A stretch of DNA of 64,000 nt. It comes from Bacillota bacterium. Lineage in GTDB: Bacteria; Bacillota; Clostridia; Oscillospirales; Ruminococcaceae. The stretch's first letter is position 1; every line of letters starts with the position of its first letter. The translations under genes and the position numbers were made by a program. Positions 27,856 through 35,580 of this stretch are shown piece by piece. The stretch spans positions 1 through 64,000 of the forward strand of contig JAEZYS010000018.1 in assembly GCA_023418925.1 (NCBI GenBank), in the 5' to 3' direction. The notes under the pieces were generated by a model that saw only the letters and a list, made by a program, of their open reading frames with translations, had not been told where the DNA came from and made no database searches.

Positions 27856-27910
27856 AATATGTGCTTTTATTAGAAATAGCTTGTAAACAAGGCTGTTTTC
27901 GAAAATTTGA

Positions 27911-27951
27911 AGGGAGGACATGCTCTGCTTGGAGCATAAAAATAAATAATG
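27911..27951 (+). promoter_or_regulatory. Split ribosome-binding site with intervening hairpin (rimO)
   Basis: AGGGAGG (27911-27917) is 31 bases from the rimO ATG, too far for direct use. Between them ATGCTC/GAGCAT (27920-27937) folds into a stem-loop, which reduces the effective spacing to 13 bases. The same bases also form a 9-codon ORF ending at the start codon (TAATG). The sequence resembles the site at 63601. Confidence 0.5.
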
Positions 27952-29292
27952 TCAATTCGTGTTGGAATGGTATCACTCGGATGTACAAAAAATCAGGTTG
28001 ATGCCGAAAGAATGTTATACAAAATTCAGGCGGCAGGTTATGAAATAGTAAGCGATGCTGCTCTTGCTGATATCACTATTGTAAATACCTGCGGCTTTAT
28101 TGAATCAGCAAAACAGGAGGCAATTGAAACTATTCTTGAATTTGCTGAACTGAAAAAAGAGGGCAAAATAAAGAAAATCATCATTACAGGATGTCTTGCT
28201 GAACGTTACCGTGAGGAAGTTGCAAAGGAAATTCCTGAAGCTGACGCTGTAATCGGAATTGGCTGCAATGAAGATATTATTGATGTTATCGACCATATTC
28301 TTGCAAATGAACATGTTGTACGTTTCGGTGATAAGACATCATTAAGTCTTACAGGGGGACGTGTTCAGACAACACTTTCATTCTTCTCATATCTTAAAAT
28401 AGCAGAGGGCTGCAGCAACAGATGCACATACTGTGCTATCCCTGGAATAAGAGGACCTTTCAGAAGTGTTCCTATGGAAAATATACTTGACGAAGCTCAG
28501 AAGCTTGCTGATATCGGCGTAAAGGAACTTATTCTTATTGCACAGGACACAACAAGATACGGTGAGGATTTATACGGCAAGATTATGCTCCCTGAACTGT
28601 TAAGGAAGCTTTGTAAAATAGAAAGCCTTAAATGGATAAGAATACTTTACTGCTACCCTGAAAGAGTTACAGATGAACTTCTTGACGTTATGGCAGCAGA
28701 AGAAAAAATCGTCAAGTACATGGACATTCCTATCCAACATTGCGATAAGGATATTCTTAAGAAAATGAACCGTCCCGGCGATGAAGAAACTCTTAGAAAA
28801 CTTATTGAAAAGATAAGAGAAAAAGTTCCGGGAATCATTTTAAGAACCACACTTATTACTGGTTTCCCTACAGAAACAGAAGAACAGTTTGACCGCCTTG
28901 CTGACTTTGTAAAGGATATGCGCTTTGACAGACTTGGCTGCTTTGCATATTCAGCAGAGGAAGATACTCCTGCTGCAAACATGAACGGACAGCTTGAAGA
29001 TGAAGTAAAACAACACCGTGCTGATATTATCATGGAACAGCAGATGATTATTGCTGATGAGAAGAATCAATCCTATATCGGAAAGACTATTGAAGTTGTA
29101 ACAGAAGGTTTTGACCGTTACGGAGAATGTTATTTCGGAAGAAGTGCAATGGACGCTCCTGATATTGACGGAAAGATTTTCTTCACAACCGGTGACAAAA
29201 AACTATTTCCAGGATTATTTGTGAATGTTAAAATAAACGATACGATGGATTATGACCTGATAGGAGAATTAGCTGATGAATCTGCCGAATAA
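27949..29292 (+). CDS. rimO: Ribosomal protein S12 methylthiotransferase
   Basis: The 447-residue radical SAM enzyme thiomethylates an Asp of ribosomal protein S12. The N-terminal UPF0004 domain has three Cys for the second cluster (SLGCTKN, NTCGFIESA, TGCLAERY). The radical SAM motif CSNRCTYC lies at about 155-162, followed by GPFRS. A C-terminal TRAM domain (from about 380) ends in DYDLIGEL. The latter features and the family-typical N-terminus favour RimO over MiaB. Its end overlaps pgsA by 17 bases. The start has an unusual split ribosome-binding site. Confidence 0.94.
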   Translation: MSIRVGMVSLGCTKNQVDAERMLYKIQAAGYEIVSDAALADITIVNTCGFIESAKQEAIETILEFAELKKEGKIKKIIITGCLAERYREEVAKEIPEADAVIGIGCNEDIIDVIDHILANEHVVRFGDKTSLSLTGGRVQTTLSFFSYLKIAEGCSNRCTYCAIPGIRGPFRSVPMENILDEAQKLADIGVKELILIAQDTTRYGEDLYGKIMLPELLRKLCKIESLKWIRILYCYPERVTDELLDVMAAEEKIVKYMDIPIQHCDKDILKKMNRPGDEETLRKLIEKIREKVPGIILRTTLITGFPTETEEQFDRLADFVKDMRFDRLGCFAYSAEEDTPAANMNGQLEDEVKQHRADIIMEQQMIIADEKNQSYIGKTIEVVTEGFDRYGECYFGRSAMDAPDIDGKIFFTTGDKKLFPGLFVNVKINDTMDYDLIGELADESAE

Positions 29293-29833
29293 ACTTACTC
29301 TTGCAAGAGTTATACTTGTTCCGATTTTTGTTTTCTTTCTGCTGACTGATTTTGTTCCGTTCAGCCCTGTAATTGCACTTGTGATTTTCATTGCCGCTTC
29401 AATAACAGATGCCCTTGATGGACATATTGCAAGAAAGAACAATCTTATTACCAACTTTGGAAAATTCCTTGATCCGCTTGCTGACAAGGTGCTTGTTGTT
29501 TCTGCTCTGCTTTGCTTTGTGGAGCTTGGCGTTATAAGCTCTGTTCCTGTTATTATCATAGTAGCAAGAGAATTTATGGTTTCAGGATTAAGACTTGTAA
29601 CAGCAAACGAGGGTGTGGTTGTTCCCGCAGGAATATGGGGAAAACTTAAAACAGCATTCACAATGGTAACGATTGTTATAATACTGGTACTACTATGTAT
29701 ACATCCACTTATTTATTCACTTGTAGGCATTATAATAACAGAAATTCTCATTTGGATTTCAACTGCACTTACAGTTATATCAGGCGGACAATATCTGAAG
29801 GCATACTGGAAATATATTGATTCCAGTAAATAA
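29276..29833 (+). CDS. pgsA: CDP-diacylglycerol--glycerol-3-phosphate 3-phosphatidyltransferase
   Basis: The 185-residue integral membrane enzyme makes phosphatidylglycerol phosphate. The CDP-alcohol phosphotransferase motif is complete: D45-x2-D48-G49-x2-A52-R53-x8-G62-x3-D66-x3-D70. Four to six hydrophobic helices surround it. GGAG lies just before the ATG, inside the end of rimO, so the two are translationally coupled. It is the last gene of the unit. Confidence 0.93.
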   Translation: MNLPNKLTLARVILVPIFVFFLLTDFVPFSPVIALVIFIAASITDALDGHIARKNNLITNFGKFLDPLADKVLVVSALLCFVELGVISSVPVIIIVAREFMVSGLRLVTANEGVVVPAGIWGKLKTAFTMVTIVIILVLLCIHPLIYSLVGIIITEILIWISTALTVISGGQYLKAYWKYIDSSK

Positions 29834-30470
29834 AGCTGGTCAAGCTGAGCACAGCTTGCGGTTTCCAAAGGCGGCGCCTTGGTCGCTAAAGTCAGTCGGT
29901 CACTTCGTTCCCGATTTTGCGTTGCAAAACAAGCTGACTTTCTCATACATCGAAAATCCCCCGTAACCCCGCAAATGCACAAAAAATATATAAACCGCAA
30001 ACGTAAATTTCAGGCCAACCAATCTAATCTGAAATTGCATTTGCGGTTTTCTTTTCTGCCAAAACAACCTTGCCTCTTAATTCAAATACAACAGTGAAGC
30101 GTTTTGTATTTGAATTAAGACATGCTATATTTAATTTCAATAAAGTACACTATGTCCCAAACGTGTCACTGGCACGTTTGGGAGGAAAGTTTGTTGAGTT
30201 CTCATACAAAGGAGAGCGGTCGTGTTCGCAAGTATGTTGAAAATATACTTTTCTCCTACGAAAAGCTGTCGCTTTTCTTATCTCTTCTCCGTTTCTTTTG
30301 ATACCTGCGGGCAAAGTTTTAGATTTCGCACTCTGCGGAGTGCGCCAAAGGGCTTTGCCCTTTTGAAACCCACAACCTTGATAAGGTTAAAGCCTGTTCT
30401 CGCTTGGCTCGAATTTTTCTACGAAAAACAAGCAGGTTGACGAACTTCTATGTTTATTTATATTTAAAAA
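29834..30470. repeat. Hairpin-dense intergenic region between pgsA and pfp
   Basis: There is no gene in these 637 bases; the two open frames present encode low-complexity, hairpin-shaped peptides. The sequence is a series of short inverted repeats: AAGCTG/CAGCTT, AAGGC/GCCTT, TTTTGC/GCAAAA (29915-29929), a 17-bp stem at 30075-30120, CCCAAACGTG/CACGTTTGGG (30156-30182), GAAAAGC/GCTTTTC, GCACTC/GAGTGC, AAAGGGC/GCCCTTT and AACCTT/AAGGTT. The TTTTGC unit resembles one in the argG leader. It is probably composed of small mobile or processed repeat units. Confidence 0.55.
29992..30049 (+). terminator. rimO-pgsA terminator
   Basis: AAACCGCAAA/TTTGCGGTTT outer arms and an inner TTTCAG/CTGAAA pair, followed by TCTTTTC, about 160 bases after the pgsA stop. 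Confidence 0.6.
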
Positions 30471-30472
30471 TA

Positions 30473-30500
30473 AGGGCTTACGGTAACTATCGTAAGCCCT
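30473..30500. terminator. Terminator of pfp
   Basis: AGGGCTTACG/CGTAAGCCCT is a perfect 10-bp stem with an 8-base loop, directly after the pfp stop. On the minus strand TTATTTTTAAA follows. It could also stop plus-strand read-through. Confidence 0.8.
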
Positions 30501-30504
30501 TTGA

Positions 30505-31731
30505 CTATATATTCAATCTGAAATGCACCGGTATTCCATTGACATATTCGGTCTGGACTTCTCCTTTTATGAGCGGCAGAAAATAATCAAGCGCATCTGC
30601 TGTAATGTTATTTCTGTCCTTACTGATCCATTCCTTTGGGAAATATCTTACCTTGTTTGCAACGTCATTTATATCATGTGCGACAATATCAACCCTGTAA
30701 GGCTGGCTGCTTATTCTCTTGAAAGCCATCATCTTTCCGCTTTCACCGTCATTGATTGCCGCATTGACAGCCATCATTCCGATTTCTTCGGATTCGTCAA
30801 TATCAGTAAGCGACGCTATATGAGAACTGCATCTCTGCATAACATTAAGCTCAATTGAACGCACCTTGCAGCCTATTCTTGAACCAACTACCTTTTCAAG
30901 ATATTTCCCTATTCCGCTCAGATACTTGTGTCCGAATGCATCTGTAAGTTCTGATGAGAAACCACTCTCACTGTAATTGTCATCACTTACGGTAACACCC
31001 TCTGAAACTGCAACAATAACAGCCTTGTATTTCTTAAAAGCGTTATTTATATCAGCAAGAAACTTCTCAACCGAAAATTCAACTTCAGGTAGATAAATCA
31101 TATGCGGTGCTGGTTCACCGTTAGCTCTCAATACACATGTTGAAGCAGTAAGCCAGCCTGCGTCACGTCCCATGATTTCAACTATTGTAACAGACGGAAT
31201 ACTGTAAACCCTACTGTCACGGATGATTTCCTGTATACTTGTTGCAACATATTTAACAGCAGAACCAAATCCCGGAGTGTGGTCAGTTACCATAAGGTCG
31301 TTGTCAATTGTCTTCGGAACGCCTATAACCTTAATGTCACATTTGTGTTCCTTGAAATATTTATCAAGCTTCATGACTGTATCCATAGAATCGTTGCCGC
31401 CTATATAGAAGAAAGCTTTGATATTGTTAAGTGTGAAAACCTTAAGGATATCTTTGTAATCGCTGTCATCAACAGTATAATCCTTAAGCTTGTACCTGCA
31501 TGAGCCAAGTACAGTTGACGGAGTTTTCTTTAAAAGTTCTTTATCATGGTCACAGGTAAGTACTTTTTTGAGATCAATAAAATTATTTTTCAGGACACCT
31601 TCAATACCGTTGACAGAACCATATATCCTGTCAATTTCGGGACATTTTTCTGCCTGAGCAAAAACGCCCTCAAGTGAAGCATTTATTGCGGCAGTAGGTC
31701 CTCCTGACTGAGCAACAGCTATATTATACAT
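30505..31731 (-). CDS. pfp: Diphosphate-dependent phosphofructokinase
   Basis: The 408-residue enzyme phosphorylates fructose 6-phosphate. The PFK fold shows SGGPTAAINASL (9-20), GGND at 111-114, PKTIDND at 139-145, and GRDAGWLTA. Asp in the GGND position and Lys in PKTIDND are the residues that in this family favour pyrophosphate over ATP (ATP enzymes have GGDGS and a Gly in place of that Lys). A PPi-type, reversible glycolytic step is therefore predicted. Length and sequence fit the clostridial PPi-PFK clade. It is monocistronic. Confidence 0.88.
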   Translation of the reverse strand: MYNIAVAQSGGPTAAINASLEGVFAQAEKCPEIDRIYGSVNGIEGVLKNNFIDLKKVLTCDHDKELLKKTPSTVLGSCRYKLKDYTVDDSDYKDILKVFTLNNIKAFFYIGGNDSMDTVMKLDKYFKEHKCDIKVIGVPKTIDNDLMVTDHTPGFGSAVKYVATSIQEIIRDSRVYSIPSVTIVEIMGRDAGWLTASTCVLRANGEPAPHMIYLPEVEFSVEKFLADINNAFKKYKAVIVAVSEGVTVSDDNYSESGFSSELTDAFGHKYLSGIGKYLEKVVGSRIGCKVRSIELNVMQRCSSHIASLTDIDESEEIGMMAVNAAINDGESGKMMAFKRISSQPYRVDIVAHDINDVANKVRYFPKEWISKDRNNITADALDYFLPLIKGEVQTEYVNGIPVHFRLNI

Positions 31732-31765
31732 TTTGAATTTCTCCCCGTATTTACATATTTAAAAT

Positions 31766-31794
31766 ATTATATCATAAAAAAATATATTATACAA
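31766..31794 (-). promoter_or_regulatory. pfp promoter
   Basis: TTGTAT and TATAAT on the minus strand, 17-base spacer, about 35 bases before the ATG. Other AT-rich hexamers nearby make the -35 uncertain. Confidence 0.5.
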
Positions 31795-31884
31795 TTGTCA
31801 TATTCAACGGTTATAAATTGCTATTGTCGGAATTAATCATAAATTAATACAAAATTCTTTTGTACAGAAAAACTTGAATTAGTA

Positions 31885-31913
31885 TTGACAACTGACTTTA
31901 AATCAATTATAAT
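31885..31913 (+). promoter_or_regulatory. SDR-TetR operon promoter
   Basis: TTGACA and TATAAT separated by exactly 17 bases. The spacer and the -10 box lie inside a 40-bp perfect palindrome. Confidence 0.9.
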
Positions 31914-31929
31914 TGATTTAAAGTCAGTT
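31890..31929. promoter_or_regulatory. 40-bp perfect palindrome, probable TetR operator
   Basis: Every base from 31890 to 31929 pairs with its mirror position around a centre between 31909 and 31910 (left arm begins ACTGACTTTAAATCAATT). It covers the promoter spacer, the -10 box and the expected transcription start. The TetR-family gene of the operon is the obvious candidate to bind it. On RNA it would form a hairpin only if transcription began upstream. Confidence 0.85.
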
Positions 31930-31967
31930 AGCTAATGACATTATATTAATCATATTATATTTACAGC

Positions 31968-32027
31968 AAAGGAGTGAATGTGCTGATATATTAACCTTCG
32001 GGGAAATAATATAAGCACGATATTATG
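31968..32027 (+). promoter_or_regulatory. Split ribosome-binding site with UUCG-capped hairpin (SDR gene)
   Basis: AAAGGAG (31968-31974) is 50 bases from the ATG at 32025. Between them GTGCT...AGCAC (31980-32018) closes an imperfect stem capped by CC-TTCG-GG, a classic stable tetraloop. With the hairpin folded out, the spacing is 5 plus 6 bases. No other ribosome-binding site is near the start. Confidence 0.5.
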
Positions 32028-32840
32028 GAAAATAAAGTTGTATTGGTTACAGGAGCATCATCAGGAATGGGAAAGGAAACCTGTATGTTGCTTGCAAAGC
32101 ATGGTTATATGGTTTATGGCGTTGCACGCAGAAAAGAGCTCCTTTCCGAGCTTGAAGGATATGGCGTAAAGACAATGTTTCTTGACCTGACAGACGACAA
32201 GTCAATGCAGGATTGTGTCAAATATATCCTTGACAAAGAGGGAAAAATTGATATACTTATTAATAATGCTGGTTATGGTTCTTTCGGTACTGTTGAAGAT
32301 GTTCCTCTTGAAGAAGCTCGCAAGCAGGTTGAAGTAAATTTATTCGGTCTTGCAAGAATGGCACAGCTTGTTACTCCATCCATGAGAAAAAATAATTACG
32401 GAATAATCGTAAACATAGCTTCAGTCGGCGGACGTATATGGTCACCCTTCGGCGGCTGGTATCATGCTACAAAACACGCCGTTGAGGGCTTGTCACACTG
32501 CATGAGAATGGAACTCGAACCATTCGGCATTGATGTTATTATAGTAGAACCTGGAGTTATAAAAACCAACTGGGGAGCTATTGCGAAGAATAACCTTATC
32601 AACACCTCTGGAAATGGTGCATATTCAATAACAGCAAGAAAAGCTGCTGCGGAGATCGAAAAATTATATTTAAATAAGCTAGCATCCTCACCTGTAAAGG
32701 TAGCTGAATGTATTAAAAAAGCTATTTCTGTCAAAAGACCAAAGCCACGATATTCTACAGGCTTCGGTTCAAAAGCTTGTATTTTTTTACTGAAACTTGT
32801 CCCGATTCGTGTTTTTGATAAGTTTATGCTATCACTATAA
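32025..32840 (+). CDS. Short-chain dehydrogenase/reductase
   Basis: The 271-residue oxidoreductase has the Rossmann motif TGASSGMG (9-16), NNAG (80-83), an active-site Ser near IASVGG (132-136), and Tyr146/Lys150 in YHATK. The cofactor is probably NADP(H), judged from the basic ARRKE after strand 2. Substrate is unknown; the C-terminal hydrophobic stretch (FLLKLVPIRVFDKFM) suggests lipids or membrane contact. It is followed 21 bases later by a TetR-family regulator gene, behind one promoter with a palindromic operator. Confidence 0.9.
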   Translation: MENKVVLVTGASSGMGKETCMLLAKHGYMVYGVARRKELLSELEGYGVKTMFLDLTDDKSMQDCVKYILDKEGKIDILINNAGYGSFGTVEDVPLEEARKQVEVNLFGLARMAQLVTPSMRKNNYGIIVNIASVGGRIWSPFGGWYHATKHAVEGLSHCMRMELEPFGIDVIIVEPGVIKTNWGAIAKNNLINTSGNGAYSITARKAAAEIEKLYLNKLASSPVKVAECIKKAISVKRPKPRYSTGFGSKACIFLLKLVPIRVFDKFMLSL

Positions 32841-32861
32841 AAATAAGGATTGATGTATCAT

Positions 32862-33527
32862 ATGGCGAAAAGAGCCATGACAAAGGAAGCAAAAGAAGCA
32901 AAGGCACAGGCAATACTTGATAAAGCTGAGGACATGTTCCTTAACTCCGAATACAGTAAAATCAAAATGTCTGATATTGCCGCCGCACTCGGTATGTCCA
33001 ACGGAATATTGTTTGTGTATTTTCCTACAAAGGAGACACTTTTCCTTGCTTTGCTCAAACGTGAATACGAAAAAAGAATAGCAAGACTTCTTGAAATAGC
33101 AAAAGAAATAGGTATCAGGGATTTCAGTGATTTAAAGAAAGTCATTCTGACTGAACTTGAGGAAGTTGCCGAATCCAATCCTCTGTTTATACGACTTCAG
33201 GCTATGTGTACAGCAATTCTTGAAAAGAATATAACACCGGAAACTATGCTTGAATTCAAGACATCAATGTACAGCAAGGCAATGGCTGCCTGTGAAGTAA
33301 TTGCAAAGACAGGGATAATCTCAAAGGAAACTATTTTTGAAATTTTCATGACAGAGTTGAGTATTATTACTGGGTGCAGATTATCCTGTGAAATGCCATC
33401 TTATATAACCGAAATTATTGAAAAGAATCATCTTGACGGGTTTAGGAAAGATTTCAAAAAAGAAGTGGTTAAAACCATGTCACTATATCTTGATGGATAT
33501 GAGCTGATGATTAAGGGGAATAAATAA
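32862..33527 (+). CDS. TetR/AcrR-family transcriptional regulator
   Basis: The 221-residue repressor has a TetR helix-turn-helix at about residues 15-60 (AILDKAEDMFL, IKMSDIAAALGMSNGILFVYFPTKETLFLALL). A helical ligand domain follows. I use the third in-frame ATG because AAGGA is 12 bases upstream of it; two earlier starts are too close to that site. It probably represses its own operon through the 40-bp palindrome. The ligand is likely related to the SDR substrate. Confidence 0.88.
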   Translation: MAKRAMTKEAKEAKAQAILDKAEDMFLNSEYSKIKMSDIAAALGMSNGILFVYFPTKETLFLALLKREYEKRIARLLEIAKEIGIRDFSDLKKVILTELEEVAESNPLFIRLQAMCTAILEKNITPETMLEFKTSMYSKAMAACEVIAKTGIISKETIFEIFMTELSIITGCRLSCEMPSYITEIIEKNHLDGFRKDFKKEVVKTMSLYLDGYELMIKGNK

Positions 33528-33531
33528 AAAT

Positions 33532-33566
33532 TACGGGTGTAAGGATATTTTATCCATGCACCCGTA
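33532..33566 (+). terminator. Terminator of SDR-TetR operon
   Basis: TACGGGTG/CACCCGTA stem with additional inner GGATA/TATCC pairing, followed by TCTTACTTCTTTTT, five bases after the TetR stop. Confidence 0.75.
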
Positions 33567-33689
33567 TCTTACTTCTTTTTATTATTTAAATCCTTGAATA
33601 CTTCATTACACCGATATGAACCATTGCTTGCTTCCACTAATATTGTGATTATTTAAATCTGATATTTACATGTATATATAAAAGCATTG

Positions 33690-33716
33690 TTAGCACTCTA
33701 ATAAAGAAAGTGCTTA
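33690..33716 (+). promoter_or_regulatory. CIRCE operator, upstream copy (hrcA)
   Basis: TTAGCACTC, 9 bases, AAGTGCTTA: 16 of 18 arm bases match CIRCE. It lies just before the -35 box of the hrcA promoter. Confidence 0.85.
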
Positions 33717-33733
33717 TTTTTTTATAAAAGCTC

Positions 33734-33761
33734 TTGACAACAGTAAAAAGCTGAGTATAAT
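33734..33761 (+). promoter_or_regulatory. hrcA-grpE-dnaK-dnaJ promoter
   Basis: TTGACA and TATAAT with a 16-base spacer, placed between two CIRCE elements. The inferred start is inside or just before the second CIRCE. Confidence 0.9.
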
Positions 33762-33765
33762 ATAA

Positions 33766-33792
33766 TTAGCACTCAAAGAAGTGGAGTGCTAA
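33766..33792 (+). promoter_or_regulatory. CIRCE operator, downstream copy (hrcA), perfect
   Basis: TTAGCACTC, 9 bases, GAGTGCTAA: all 18 arm bases match consensus. It overlaps the transcription start. A further half-site AAGTGCTAG is at 33807-33815. Confidence 0.97.
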
Positions 33793-33837
33793 CACACAAT
33801 TCCTTTAAGTGCTAGCAATCAATTTAATAGAAAGGTT

Positions 33838-34857
33838 GTGATTGAGCTGTTAGACGACAGGAAATTAAAGATACTTGCTGCAGTAGTTGATGAGTACATC
33901 ATAACGGGTGAGCCTGTCGGTTCCAAAGCAATAGCAGCTCACGCCGGAATAAATGTATCCTCCGCAACAATAAGAAATGATATGTCAATGCTTGAACAGC
34001 TTGGATATCTTGAGCAGCCTCATACATCTGCAGGAAGGATCCCGACTTACAACGGATATCGTCTTTATATTGAAGAACTTATGCCGCAGTATTCTCTTAG
34101 TACTGATGAAAAGAAAATGCTTGATGAGTATCTTGATATTGATGACCCGTCTGCGGATGCACTTATTGAAAGCGCATCAAGAGCGCTTGCAGAGCTTACG
34201 CAATGTGCATCAGTTGTTTCAAATTCTTCTCCCCAGTTCTCGGTAATTACAAAGGTTGAGGTTATTCCAACGGGAAAAAGAATGTATGTCCTTCTTCTCA
34301 TAACCTCATCAGGCAACATTAAAAATAAAGTGTGCCGACTTGAATTTGACCTTACAAATGAGCAGCTTGAATTCTTCTCACAGTATATGCAGGAAAATCT
34401 TCATGGGGTTGCAGTTGAAAATCTGTCAGACGAAATGATGAAAAATCTCTATGAAGCAATGGGAACTTATATGATGACACTCTCCCCTCTTCTCCAGGGA
34501 ATATGCGAACTAGCACAAGGTTTTCAGGACAGTACTGTTCAGGTCAACGGAGAAAAAAACCTCCTTGCAAGAAGTGATATCGACAGGAATCAGCTTGTTA
34601 CATTTCTTGAACATAAAAATGAGTTTACTAAACTTCTTGACAACAGTTTCGGTGACTTGCAGGTTATGTTCGGAGAGGACGGAGGCTTCGTTATAAACAA
34701 CTCAAGCATGATTGTTTCCAAAATCAAAATAGGAGACAAAACAGCAGGTTCACTTGGACTTATCGGTCCTATGCGACTTAATTATTCTAAAATAATTCCT
34801 TATCTTGAATATTTCACTAGCAAAATTTCAGAAATTATGAGTGAAGAGGATGAGTAG
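33838..34857 (+). CDS. hrcA: Heat-inducible repressor HrcA
   Basis: The 339-residue repressor binds CIRCE and is released on heat stress through GroEL availability. The N-terminal winged helix (about 1-70) reads KLKILAAVVDEYIITGEPVGSKAIA, SSATIRNDMSMLEQLGYLEQPHTSAGRIPT. The family-specific central and C-terminal domains follow, with GLIGPMRLNYSKIIPYLEY near residue 310. I keep the GTG start, although AAAGG is only two bases away. It heads the dnaK operon and probably also controls htpG in this window. Confidence 0.95.
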   Translation: MIELLDDRKLKILAAVVDEYIITGEPVGSKAIAAHAGINVSSATIRNDMSMLEQLGYLEQPHTSAGRIPTYNGYRLYIEELMPQYSLSTDEKKMLDEYLDIDDPSADALIESASRALAELTQCASVVSNSSPQFSVITKVEVIPTGKRMYVLLLITSSGNIKNKVCRLEFDLTNEQLEFFSQYMQENLHGVAVENLSDEMMKNLYEAMGTYMMTLSPLLQGICELAQGFQDSTVQVNGEKNLLARSDIDRNQLVTFLEHKNEFTKLLDNSFGDLQVMFGEDGGFVINNSSMIVSKIKIGDKTAGSLGLIGPMRLNYSKIIPYLEYFTSKISEIMSEEDE

Positions 34858-34958
34858 AATAATACTAATCTCCAACTAAAGCAGCCAAAAATCTTTTAAG
34901 ATTGGATATTAGTATAAACAAAAAAACAGTACATTTTGAAAGGAGACTTTAATCAGGA

Positions 34959-35513
34959 ATGAGCGATATCGAAAAGGATATGGAAATAGTGGATGAGGTT
35001 GCCACTGAAAATGAGAGTGTTATGGAGGATGCTGCAGAAACTGAAACAACAGAGGTTGCATCTAAGGACCAGACTAAAATTGATGAGCTTACAGAACAGC
35101 TTACTCAGGAAAAAGATAAGTGTCTTAGAATTGCCGCTGAATATGATAATTTCAGAAAGCGTTCAATTCAGGATAAGCTTTTAGCAGTTGCTGATGCTTC
35201 TTCAAAGATAATAACTGAATTCCTTTCTGTTATTGATAACTTTGAAAGAGCTTTGGATTCTGAAACAACTGATGAAAACTATAAAAAGGGCGTAGAAATG
35301 ATTTTCAATGAGTATAAAACTATTCTTAAAAAGCTTGGTGTTGAGGAAATTGAAGCATTGAATATGCCGTTTGACCCTAATTATCATAATGCAGTAAATC
35401 AGGTGCAGGACGATAATTTCGGTGAAAACACTGTATGTCAGGTATTCCAGAAGGGTTACAAAATGGGCTCAAAGGTTATCAGATGTGCAATGGTTGTAGT
35501 TGCAAATCCTTAA
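34959..35513 (+). CDS. grpE: Nucleotide exchange factor GrpE
   Basis: The 184-residue cochaperone releases ADP from DnaK. An acidic, Glu/Thr-rich N-terminus is followed by the long dimerising helix (about 45-95, LTEQLTQEKDKCLRIAAEYDNFRKR). The C-terminal beta domain carries the family end NTVCQVFQKGYKMGSKVIRCAMVVVA. Order hrcA-grpE-dnaK-dnaJ is standard for Firmicutes. AAAGGAG precedes the ATG at a somewhat long 13 bases. Confidence 0.96.
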   Translation: MSDIEKDMEIVDEVATENESVMEDAAETETTEVASKDQTKIDELTEQLTQEKDKCLRIAAEYDNFRKRSIQDKLLAVADASSKIITEFLSVIDNFERALDSETTDENYKKGVEMIFNEYKTILKKLGVEEIEALNMPFDPNYHNAVNQVQDDNFGENTVCQVFQKGYKMGSKVIRCAMVVVANP

Positions 35514-35580
35514 AATTTAATTAAAAATAAAATATCAGGTGTGAATTTTTGATTCACATATTTTGAAAGGATGAATTTTT

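Noticed and set aside
29276..29661. Antisense frames over pgsA, atp, dnaK and other genes
   Set aside because: They mirror the codon structure of strongly identified genes on the opposite strand and lack start signals.
29879..30440. Two 72-codon plus-strand frames after pgsA
   Set aside because: Their codons follow the arms of short inverted repeats, there is no Shine-Dalgarno, and a terminator lies inside the first; treated as a hairpin array instead.
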